Shown here one piece after another: positions 23,194 through 33,102 of a stretch of 64,000 nt of DNA. Both the position numbers and the translations under genes were made by a program. The notes beneath the pieces are model-generated. The model was not told the DNA's origin. It searched no databases and was given only the letters and a program-made list of their open reading frames with translations. Source of the stretch: G963422745 sp963422745 (GTDB taxonomy: Bacteria > Actinomycetota > Acidimicrobiia > Acidimicrobiales > Aldehydirespiratoraceae); contig OY730477.1 in the NCBI GenBank assembly GCA_963422745.1, forward strand, positions 2,604,001 through 2,668,000. Reading direction: 5' to 3'. Numbering within the stretch: position 1 is the stretch's first letter; the number at the start of each line of letters is the position of its first letter.

Positions 23194-25089
23194 TCACCCT
23201 GAGGGTGAACCGGAGCGCTCCTTGGTGCTGCCGGGGCCGTGCAGCGCCTCATAGACGTTTGCCGCAACGTTGTCGGGTAACCACGACAGTCTTTCCAACG
23301 TGGAGAGGTCGGAGCGCCTCACTGCGTTGACGTCGCCGAATTCGGTGACGAGGCGTCTGCGGCGGACGGGGCCTAAACCAGCGATCCCGTCAAGTGCACT
23401 GGTGGTCATACGCCTGTCTCGCAGGGACCGGTGATAGGTGATCGCGAACCGGTGTGACTCGTCGCGTATGCGTTGCAGTAGATACAGCGCCTCGCTTTGG
23501 CGCGGTAGGCGGATCGGCTCCGAGCGGTCGGCCACGAACAGTTCCTCAAACTGCTTGGCCAGCGCAACCACCGGGATCTCAGCTCTCAAACCCAGCTCGT
23601 CAAGCACCCGCAGCGCGGCAGATAGCTGCCCTTTGCCTCCATCAACGACGAGCAGCTGCGGAGGATAAGAGAAGCGCCCCTCACGTTCAGCTACCGGCAG
23701 GCTTCGTTCCCGCAGATAGGCGGAGAAGCGCCGGGTCAGCACTTCCTGCATGGCAGCGAAGTCGTCGTTGCCGACCACCGATTTGATCTTGAAACGGCGA
23801 TAGTCGGACTTCTTGGGAAGCCCGTCCTCCACTACGACCATTGAGCCCACATAATCGGTTCCGTGAATGTGACTCATGTCGTAGCACTCGATCCGTAAAG
23901 GAGCCTCGCTGAGCCCTAGATGCTCTTGAAGCTCGTTGAGTGCCCTGGCGCGGCTGTTGTGATCGGCCGCGCGTTTGAGGCGATTCCTGCGAAAAGACTC
24001 CTCGGCGTTGTCGGTGACGGTAGCGAGCAGCGTTCGTTTGTCGCCGCGCTGAGGAACGCGAATGGTGACCTTTGTACCGCGTTGCTCGGACAGCCATCTC
24101 TCGTAGAGGCCGGGATCGTGGGGAAGGTCCGGCACCAACACCTCCTTGGGCCATCCCAGCGGGTTGTCGTCAAAGTAGAGGCGTTCCAGAGCGCGGCCCA
24201 CCAACTCCCCCCTATCGAGATCCTCAGCTTTGTCCACCACAAAACCTCGACGACCCATTACCCGCCCTTTACGCACGAAGAAAACCTGCACGGCCGCCTC
24301 AAGTTCGTCGTCGAACAATCCCACGACGTCGGCACCCGCATCTCCAGGGAACACGATCTGTTGCTTCTCCACCGCCTTGCGCACAGCCGTGAGGCGATCC
24401 CGGCGATGTGCCGCCAGTTCGAATTCGAGGGCTTCGGATGCCTCAACCATCTGCTCCTCAAGACGCTCAATGATCTCGTTGGTATCACCTTCAAGAAACG
24501 ACAGCAGTTCGACCACGAGCTCGTCGTAGTCGGCCTTGGTGACCTCGCCCACGCACGGAGCCGAGCACTTCTCGATGTGGAACAGCAGGCACGGCTTCCC
24601 GAGCCGTTCATGACGAACGAACCTGCCGTCTGTGCACGTGCGGATCGGGAAGGTTCGCAGCAACAGGTCGAGGGTCTCGCGGATGGCGTAGACGTGTCCG
24701 TATGGCCCGAAGTAGCGGTTACCTTTCCTGCGCCTACCGCGCATCACCATCGCCCGTGGCCATTTGTCGATCATCGTGACGCACAGATACGGATAGGACT
24801 TGTCGTCGGTGTAGCGGACGTTGAAGCGGGGCCGATGACGCTGGATCAGCGAGTACTCAAGCATCAGCGCCTCAACCTCGTTGCCGACCTGAATCCATTC
24901 CACCGACTCGGCGGTGTCAACGAGTTGACGAGTGCGGATCGGAAGATTCCTGGGGTTCTGGAAATAGTTCGAAAGCCGAGAGCGCAGGTTCTTGGCCTTG
25001 CCTACGTAGATCACCCTTCCCTCGGCGTCCTTGAACTGATACGAGCCCGGCGTTTCGGGTATGGACCCCGTGGGTGGTCGCTGCACCAT
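23194..25089 (-). CDS. uvrC: excinuclease ABC subunit C
   Basis: A 631-residue endonuclease subunit of nucleotide excision repair, making both incisions. It begins P-P-T-G-S-I-P-E-T-P-G-S-Y-Q-F-K-D and the GIY-YIG domain motif V-I-Y-V-G-K-A-K-N-L, followed by the UVR motif region, the RNase H-like domain (S-H-I-H-G-T-D-Y-V-G-S-M-V-V and L-L-V-V-D-G-G-K-G-Q-L) and two helix-hairpin-helix motifs near the end (G-I-A-G-L-G-P-V-R-R). Start at ATG 25089; no good ribosome site is visible, since the upstream 500 bases are replaced by tandem copies of the uvrA 3' end. Confidence 0.96.
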   Translation of the reverse strand: MVQRPPTGSIPETPGSYQFKDAEGRVIYVGKAKNLRSRLSNYFQNPRNLPIRTRQLVDTAESVEWIQVGNEVEALMLEYSLIQRHRPRFNVRYTDDKSYPYLCVTMIDKWPRAMVMRGRRRKGNRYFGPYGHVYAIRETLDLLLRTFPIRTCTDGRFVRHERLGKPCLLFHIEKCSAPCVGEVTKADYDELVVELLSFLEGDTNEIIERLEEQMVEASEALEFELAAHRRDRLTAVRKAVEKQQIVFPGDAGADVVGLFDDELEAAVQVFFVRKGRVMGRRGFVVDKAEDLDRGELVGRALERLYFDDNPLGWPKEVLVPDLPHDPGLYERWLSEQRGTKVTIRVPQRGDKRTLLATVTDNAEESFRRNRLKRAADHNSRARALNELQEHLGLSEAPLRIECYDMSHIHGTDYVGSMVVVEDGLPKKSDYRRFKIKSVVGNDDFAAMQEVLTRRFSAYLRERSLPVAEREGRFSYPPQLLVVDGGKGQLSAALRVLDELGLRAEIPVVALAKQFEELFVADRSEPIRLPRQSEALYLLQRIRDESHRFAITYHRSLRDRRMTTSALDGIAGLGPVRRRRLVTEFGDVNAVRRSDLSTLERLSWLPDNVAANVYEALHGPGSTKERSGSPSG

Positions 25090-25111
25090 TGGGGTTGACA
25101 CTACTGCTGTG

Positions 25112-25606
25112 GGGATCGCCAGTGGCTCAAACAACTACCCGGAACCAGGCCTCAATCAAGCGAGCATCCGGGCCAGGAAGGCGCCGGTATGGCTCTCGGG
25201 CACAGCTACGGGGACCGCCAGCAGCTCAAACAACTACCCAAAACCAAGCCCCAATCAAACGAACAACCGAACCAAGAAAGCACCAACACGGCTCCCGGGC
25301 ACAGCTACGGAGATCACCAGCAGCTCAAACAACTACCCAAAACCAAGCCCCAATCAAACGAACAACCGAACCAAGAAAGCACCAACACGGCTCCCGGGCA
25401 CAGCTACGAGGACCGCCAGCAGCTCAAACAACTACCCAAAACCAAGCCCCAATCAAGCGAACAACCGAGCCAGGAAGGCACCGGTATGGCTCTCGGGCAC
25501 AGCTACGAGGATCGCCAGTGGCTCAAACAACTACCCAAAACCAAGCCCCAATCAAGCGAACAACCGAGCCAGGAAGGCGCCGGTATGGCTCTCGGGCACG
25601 GTCGCC
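25112..25606. repeat. five 99-bp tandem copies of the uvrA 3' end
   Basis: Units begin at 25112, 25211, 25310, 25409 and 25508, each exactly 99 bp. The unit at 25508-25606 contains the true last 17 codons and stop of uvrA. Each of the other four still reads, on the minus strand, a version of V-P-E-S-H-T-G-A-F-L-A-R-L-F-A followed by TGA. Units 2 and 3 are nearly identical, 4 and 5 are alike, and unit 1, nearest uvrC, is the most diverged. Because 99 is a multiple of three, long empty frames run through the array on the plus strand. Confidence 0.93.
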
Positions 25607-28389
25607 AGGGTCTCCGGTGTGCCCGTTGCCACTACATGCCCACCACCAGATCCACCTTCGGGACCCAGATCAATCAACCAGTCTGCGGTCTTGACGACAT
25701 CCAGGTTGTGCTCAATGACCAACACCGTGTTGCCCTGATCAACGAGCCGTCCGAGAACGCCCAGCAGTTTGCGGATGTCCTCAAAGTGCAGTCCTGTTGT
25801 TGGTTCATCAAGGATGTAGATCGTGTGGCCTGTGGAACGCTTGGCCAGCTCCGAAGCCAGCTTGACGCGCTGCGCCTCGCCTCCAGACAAGGTGGGTGCG
25901 GGCTGGCCCAGCCTTACGTACCCAAGTCCGACGTCCACGAGCGTCTGCATGTGGCGGGCGATGGCAGGCTGATTAGCGAAGAACTCCAACCCGTTCTCAC
26001 ACGACATCTGCAACACCTCGGCGATGTTGTGGCCCTTGAACGCGATCTCGAGGGTGTCGCGGTTGTAACGGCTGCCCTTGCATTGTTCGCAAGGCACGTA
26101 GACGTCGGGCAGGAAGTGCATCTCGATCTTGATTGTTCCGTCGCCACGGCAGGCCTCGCAGCGACCTCCTCGTACGTTGAACGAGAAGCGCCCCTGCAGG
26201 TAGCCGCGTACCTTGGCTTCGGCGGTCTGGGCGAACAACTTGCGAACGTGATTGAAGACACCTGTATACGTGGCCGGATTAGATCGCGGTGTACGTCCGA
26301 TGGGCGACTGATCTATGGCGATCACCTTGTCGAGGTGTGAAACCCCTTCAATGCGGGTGTGCAGACCCGGCGGAAGCCTCGAAGAGTAGAAGCGCTGCAT
26401 GAGCGCCCGCAAAAGGATCTCGTTGACCAGTGTGGACTTCCCTGAGCCGGACACGCCAGTGACACACACGAACCTGGCAAGTGGAACCTCAACATCTATG
26501 TTCTTGAGGTTGTTCTCGCGAGCACCACGCACGATCAACTTCGTGCCGTCACCGACACGACGAACGGTCGGCACAGCGATCTCGCGTGCACCCGAAAGGT
26601 AGCGACCAGTGATCGATTCGGGGTTGTCCAGAAGGTCGCGATAGCTACCGGAATGTACAATATTGCCGCCGTGCTCACCGGCACCAGGACCAATGTCCAC
26701 GATGTGATCGGCGACTCTGATGGTTTCCTCGTCGTGTTCCACCACGAGCACCGTGTTACCCAGATCACGCATCCGCACGAGGGTCTCAATTAGGCGGCGA
26801 TTGTCGCGCTGATGCAAACCGATCGACGGTTCGTCCAATACGTACAGCACACCAACAAGGCCCGACCCGACCTGTGAGGCCAGTCGGATTCGTTGGGCTT
26901 CGCCACCGGCGAGGGTGGCTGCGCTGCGCGCCATGTTGAGATAGTCAAGGCCAACGTCAAGCAGGAAACCGAGCCGAGCACGGATCTCTTTTAGTACCTG
27001 TTCAGCGATGACCGAGTCGCGTTTTGAGAGCTCTAGTTCTCCGAGGGTCTTGGCTGCTTCCGCGATCGACATCGCACACAAATCGTGAATCGTTTGGCCG
27101 TCGATGGTGACCGCCAGCGAAATCGAATTCAACCGGGAACCTGCGCAGCTTTCGCAGGGCACCTGGCGCATGTATCCCTCAATGTGTGCACGAGATGCAT
27201 CAGAGTCGGTTTCGTTGTGACGCCTTCGCAGGTGTGGAATCACACCCTCATAACTGGTCTCATAGATACGGATCCGCCCGTAACGGTTCCGGTACCGGAC
27301 CTGCACTCGGTCGGTCACGCCTTTGGCGTGAAGTAACAGGTCCGTTTGTCCCTTGCTGAGTTTGTGCCAGGGGATGTCCAGCGCGATGTTGTGTTGCTCG
27401 CAGACCGACTCGAGGAGCCGTGAGTAGTAACGGCTGCGGCCAGCGGCCCATGGTCGGATCGCTCCGCCTTCGATGGTGGCCTCCGGGTCAGGAACAACGA
27501 GTTGGGGATCAACCTCAAACACGGTCCCCAGGCCGTCGCAGTGGTTGCAGGCCCCATACGGCGAATTAAACGAGAAGTTGCGTGGAGCGAGCTCTTCAAA
27601 GGACTTGCCGTCGCTTGGTCGAGCCAGGTGACGACTGAACACGATGGTCTCTGGTTCGCTATCACGCGGCACCAGTTGCACTTCGGCAATTCCACCGGTC
27701 AGGTTAAGCGCGGTCTCGACTGAGTCAGTGAGCCGTCGATCGAGACCCTCCCGGAGAACGAGCCTGTCGACCACGATCTGGATGTCGTGGGTCTCGTATC
27801 GAGCGAGGTCCATCGCCATCTTATCGGCGAGTTCGATTGGCTTTCCGTCAACGATTGCGCGGGCGAATCCCTGACCGGCCAGGTCCGAAAGCAGAGTGTC
27901 GTAGGTGCCCTTGCGACCACGCACAACGGGTGCGAGGATCTGAAAGCGTGTGCCCTCGGGCATCGCCATGATCTTGTCGACTATCTGCTGCGGTGTCTGG
28001 CGGACAAGCCTCTCCCCAGTTTCGGGGTCATGCGGTACTCCGATGCGGGCGTACAGCAAGCGGAGATAGTCATAAACCTCGGTGACGGTGCCGACCGTGG
28101 ACCGGGGATTGCGGCCAGCGGACTTTTGGTCAATGGAGATGGCCGGCGACAGTCCCTCAATGAAGTCAACGTCGGGTTTGTCCATCTGCCCAAGGAACTG
28201 GCGGGCGTAGGCACTCAGGGATTCGACGTATCGACGCCGGCCTTCGGCGTAGATGGTGTCGAACGCGAGGCTGGACTTGCCACTGCCGGATAGGCCCGTG
28301 AAGACAATCAGCTTGCCGCGTGGCAAATCAAGATTGACCTCGCGGAGATTGTGCTCCCTCGCTCCCCTAACAACAAGCCGATCAGCCAC
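25552..28389 (-). CDS. uvrA: excinuclease ABC subunit A
   Basis: A 945-residue damage-sensing ATPase of nucleotide excision repair. Two ABC modules are clear: Walker A G-L-S-G-S-G-K-S-S and G-V-S-G-S-G-K-S-T, signatures L-A-G-G-E-A-Q-R-I and L-S-G-G-E-A-Q-R-V-K, and Walker B L-D-E-P-S-I-G-L and L-D-E-P-T-T-G-L. The second zinc finger is whole (C-E-A-C and C-E-Q-C). In the first, only the second pair C-N-H-C remains; the first pair is replaced by R-H-L-A-R-P-S-D-G. The 3' end is repeated four more times downstream. Confidence 0.97.
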   Translation of the reverse strand: MADRLVVRGAREHNLREVNLDLPRGKLIVFTGLSGSGKSSLAFDTIYAEGRRRYVESLSAYARQFLGQMDKPDVDFIEGLSPAISIDQKSAGRNPRSTVGTVTEVYDYLRLLYARIGVPHDPETGERLVRQTPQQIVDKIMAMPEGTRFQILAPVVRGRKGTYDTLLSDLAGQGFARAIVDGKPIELADKMAMDLARYETHDIQIVVDRLVLREGLDRRLTDSVETALNLTGGIAEVQLVPRDSEPETIVFSRHLARPSDGKSFEELAPRNFSFNSPYGACNHCDGLGTVFEVDPQLVVPDPEATIEGGAIRPWAAGRSRYYSRLLESVCEQHNIALDIPWHKLSKGQTDLLLHAKGVTDRVQVRYRNRYGRIRIYETSYEGVIPHLRRRHNETDSDASRAHIEGYMRQVPCESCAGSRLNSISLAVTIDGQTIHDLCAMSIAEAAKTLGELELSKRDSVIAEQVLKEIRARLGFLLDVGLDYLNMARSAATLAGGEAQRIRLASQVGSGLVGVLYVLDEPSIGLHQRDNRRLIETLVRMRDLGNTVLVVEHDEETIRVADHIVDIGPGAGEHGGNIVHSGSYRDLLDNPESITGRYLSGAREIAVPTVRRVGDGTKLIVRGARENNLKNIDVEVPLARFVCVTGVSGSGKSTLVNEILLRALMQRFYSSRLPPGLHTRIEGVSHLDKVIAIDQSPIGRTPRSNPATYTGVFNHVRKLFAQTAEAKVRGYLQGRFSFNVRGGRCEACRGDGTIKIEMHFLPDVYVPCEQCKGSRYNRDTLEIAFKGHNIAEVLQMSCENGLEFFANQPAIARHMQTLVDVGLGYVRLGQPAPTLSGGEAQRVKLASELAKRSTGHTIYILDEPTTGLHFEDIRKLLGVLGRLVDQGNTVLVIEHNLDVVKTADWLIDLGPEGGSGGGHVVATGTPETLATVPESHTGAFLARLFA

Positions 28390-28420
28390 CTACGGCACTC
28401 TACAGAAACAGCATCAGCGG

Positions 28421-28554
28421 ACGATCTCGTGCCGCGATCGACGGGTACTTCCACCGTGCATTGAACAGATGCCTGTCAACGCAACTCACAGAACCCGCGA
28501 CGATCTCGTGCCGCGATCGTCCGGTACTTCCACCGTGCATTGAACAGATGCCTG

Positions 28555-28578
<24 letters not shown>
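28421..28578. repeat. 79-bp tandem duplication of the uvrB 3' end
   Basis: The segment 28421-28499 matches 28500-28578 closely. The second copy contains the last eight codons and stop of uvrB (28555-28557). The first lies wholly between uvrB and uvrA and still shows G-A-G-T-T-G-C-G-T-T-G-A on the minus strand. Confidence 0.9.
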
Positions 28579-30594
<2,016 letters not shown>

Positions 30595-30597
30595 GTT

Positions 30598-31224
30598 CTA
30601 ACCGAGTGCCTTCAATAGAGACTGAGCCCACTCCCATGCGGTGTCGATCTGTGGTTCGAGATCCTCAAGACTGCCGGAATTGTCGATGATGATGTCGGCC
30701 CTTGCCCGGCGTTGCTCACGACTGGCCTGGTTGGCGATGCGCTTGCGTACGTCGGCCTCGTTGAAGCCACGGCTAGCGACCAGCCGCCGGATCGCCAACT
30801 CCGGGTCCACATCAACGACGATGATTCCAGCCAGGTTCGCGTAGCGTTCGGTGATCGATCCTCCGTCAGGTTGAACCAACAGCGGAATGTCAACAACGAC
30901 GACCACGTCTGCGTCTGCAAGCGCCTTCCGACGGGCCTTCATCTCCGCGGCCACCGCCGGATGGACGATGCCGTTGAGCGCCTTCAGTTCCTCGGCGTCG
31001 GCGAATACGATCGCTGCGACCTCTGCTCGTGCCAGCGTTCCGTCGCTGGCAACGATTCGGTCGCCCCAGCGGCGGACCATGGCCTCGAATACTGGTTGGT
31101 CTGGTTGCTGCAACTCGCGAACGATACGGTCGGCGTCGATCAGCACCGCGCCTCTGCGGACCAATGCGTCGGCAACCGTGGATTTCCCGGACCCGATGCC
31201 ACCAGTCAGACCGACCTCAATCAC
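30598..31224 (-). CDS. coaE: dephospho-CoA kinase
   Basis: A 208-residue kinase for the last step of coenzyme A synthesis. It opens E-V-G-L-T-G-G-I-G-S-G-K-S-T-V-A (Walker A), then V-L-I-D-A-D-R-I-V-R-E, V-V-V-V-D-I-P-L-L-V and the lid region R-I-A-N-Q-A-S-R-E-Q-R-R. Length is typical; some actinobacteria carry a C-terminal extension that is absent here. It lies between rpsA and uvrB, as in many actinobacteria. Confidence 0.95.
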   Translation of the reverse strand: MIEVGLTGGIGSGKSTVADALVRRGAVLIDADRIVRELQQPDQPVFEAMVRRWGDRIVASDGTLARAEVAAIVFADAEELKALNGIVHPAVAAEMKARRKALADADVVVVVDIPLLVQPDGGSITERYANLAGIIVVDVDPELAIRRLVASRGFNEADVRKRIANQASREQRRARADIIIDNSGSLEDLEPQIDTAWEWAQSLLKALG

Positions 31225-31304
31225 ACCACCGACAGTAGTTTCCGCAGACCTCTTTCCACCGTTTGTCGCAAGTCACAAAGCATTGTCAACAGCAATATCT
31301 GCCG

Positions 31305-31467
31305 AACTCACACACCGAACCAACAACAGACAAACCGAGTTACATCAACAGCCCCGTCTCCGCCCAACTCACACAACGAACCAACAACAGACAAACCGAG
31401 TTACATCAACAGCGAGTTGCATGAGCGGCCGGGTATCTGCCGAACTCACCCAGCGAACCACGAGAGA
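31305..31467. repeat. 61-bp repeats between rpsA and coaE
   Basis: A segment starting AACTCACACA and containing CCAACAACAGACAAACCGAG begins at 31305 and again at 31366 (61 bp apart). A partial third copy, preceded by the same TATCTGCCG-type flank, begins at 31443. The 298-base interval 31225-31522 holds only this array and no supported gene; it is the leader region of coaE. Confidence 0.8.
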
Positions 31468-31522
31468 AGAAACAACTACGGGAATCGTCCGTAGGCATCA
31501 ACGCGCTGGCTGGCGGTTCCAA

Positions 31523-32893
31523 TCAGGCGTGTGATTCGGCCTCTTCGGCTTCCTCGGTGACTTCGACCTCCACGTATTCGTATTCGACGCCTTCCTCATC
31601 GGCTTGGTCGGCTTCGTCGTGTTCAAGGTAGTAGTCCTCCCAGGCGGCTTGACCCTCGGAGGTTTGTTCGCCGCCGACGTAGTTGCCTTCGGCGTCGTAA
31701 GCGTGATCGCCGAAGTGGTCCTGGTATTCGGCTGCGACAACTCCGCCCTCTGCGGCCTGCTTGATTGACAGGCTGATGCGGCGACGCTGAAGATCCAGGT
31801 CGATGATCTTGACCCAGAGTTCCTCACCGGGTGTGACTACCTGCTCGGGTTGGTTCACATGGTGAGCCGACATCTCTGAGATATGGACCAAGCCTTCGAT
31901 GCCTTCGCCGAGGTGGACAAAAGATCCGAACGGTACGAGCTTGGTGATCCGTCCGTAGACCAGCTCACCAACCCGGTGACCAGAGGCGAACTCCTGCCAC
32001 GGATCCTGCTGCGTGGCCTTCAGGGACAAGCTGATGCGTTCACGACCGAGGTCCACTTCGAGGACCTCCACATCAATCTCGTCGCCAATGCTGACCACCG
32101 AAGAAGGATGATCGATGTGTTTCCATGACAGCTCCGACACGTGCACAAGACCATCCATGCCCCCGATGTCCACGAACGCACCGAAGGTCACCACCGAGGA
32201 AACCACCCCTGAGCGACGCTCACCAGGTTTCAGATTGTCGAGAAACTCGCTTCGTTGCTCCCGTTGGGTCTCCTCAAGCCAAGCCCTACGAGATAGCACA
32301 ACGTTGTTGCGGTTCTTGTCCAACTCAATGATCTTGGCTTCGAGTTCCCTACCCACATAGGGCTGCAGGTCGCGCACCCTTCGAAGCTCCACGAGCGAGG
32401 CGGGCAGGAAGCCCCGCAGGCCGATGTCAAGAATCAACCCACCCTTAACAACCTCAATGACCTGGCCCTTGACCACACCGGCGGTTTCCTTCAGTTCCCT
32501 GATCTTGCCCCAGGCACGCTCATACTGAGCGCGCTTCTTCGACAGGATCAGTTGCCCCTCCTTGTCCTCCTTGATAATGACGAGGGCCTCAACCATCTCA
32601 CCGAACGACACCACATCACCTGGATCCACGTTGTTGCGGATCGACAGTTCTCGGCTCGGGATCACGCCTTCTGATTTGTAACCGATATCAAGCAGAACCT
32701 CGTCCTGTTCGATCCTGACGATGGTGCCTTCGACTATCTGGCCTTCTTCCACGACGACCATCGTGGAGGCATAGGCCGCGTCCATGTCGATTTTCTCGAA
32801 ATCAGGGGCAACGAACTGGTCGGGAATGTAGTTGCCGTCGGCATCAAAGGCCCCAAATCGGGACTGCTCGGCGACAAGAGCTAGGTCGGACAC
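31523..32893 (-). CDS. rpsA: 30S ribosomal protein S1
   Basis: A 456-residue ribosomal and mRNA-binding protein with four S1 (OB-fold) domains. These lie at about residues 50-120 (G-T-I-V-R-I-E-Q-D-E-V-L-L-D-I-G), 135-205 (G-G-L-I-L-D-I-G-L-R-G-F-L-P), 220-290 (S-G-V-V-S-S-V-V-T-F-G-A-F-V-D) and 305-375 (G-R-I-T-K-L-V-P-F-G-S-F-V-H). The tail is strongly acidic. Four domains instead of six is normal for actinobacteria. It is the usual neighbour of polA and coaE. Confidence 0.95.
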   Translation of the reverse strand: MSDLALVAEQSRFGAFDADGNYIPDQFVAPDFEKIDMDAAYASTMVVVEEGQIVEGTIVRIEQDEVLLDIGYKSEGVIPSRELSIRNNVDPGDVVSFGEMVEALVIIKEDKEGQLILSKKRAQYERAWGKIRELKETAGVVKGQVIEVVKGGLILDIGLRGFLPASLVELRRVRDLQPYVGRELEAKIIELDKNRNNVVLSRRAWLEETQREQRSEFLDNLKPGERRSGVVSSVVTFGAFVDIGGMDGLVHVSELSWKHIDHPSSVVSIGDEIDVEVLEVDLGRERISLSLKATQQDPWQEFASGHRVGELVYGRITKLVPFGSFVHLGEGIEGLVHISEMSAHHVNQPEQVVTPGEELWVKIIDLDLQRRRISLSIKQAAEGGVVAAEYQDHFGDHAYDAEGNYVGGEQTSEGQAAWEDYYLEHDEADQADEEGVEYEYVEVEVTEEAEEAESHA

Positions 32894-33007
32894 TTGATCT
32901 GCTTTTTTGCTGGGGACAATGAGACAAGCCGATAGGAACGACCCGCCCTGTCGGGGAACGACAGCCCGGCCAGACTATCCCGCCACGTGCTGTTTCGTAT
33001 GTGCAAC

Positions 33008-33054
33008 GAGAAGCAATCCGATGCAATCAGATGAGAAGCAATCCGGTGCAATCA
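33008..33054. repeat. 25-bp tandem repeat upstream of rpsA
   Basis: GAGAAGCAATCCGATGCAAT at 33008 recurs at 33033 with one change, a 25-base period. It lies in the 209-base interval between polA and rpsA, about 115 bases before the rpsA start on the minus strand. Confidence 0.7.
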
Positions 33055-33102
33055 TCGGATGTCAACCGCCGGGATAACAGTCCCGATCAACCCCGTGTGG
33101 AT

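Noticed and set aside
25112..25606. CRISPR-like array
   Set aside because: Units are directly adjacent 99-bp copies of a gene end with no spacers and no cas genes nearby.
25061..26340. Long plus-strand open frames (over 200 codons) through the 25.1-25.7 kb region
   Set aside because: They arise because the 99-bp repeat unit is a multiple of three, and they continue antisense to uvrA; the composition (Pro/Asn/Thr/Lys repeats) matches no protein family.
30712..31534. Plus-strand frames over coaE and its leader
   Set aside because: Antisense to coaE and extended by the 61-bp repeats; no protein-like features.
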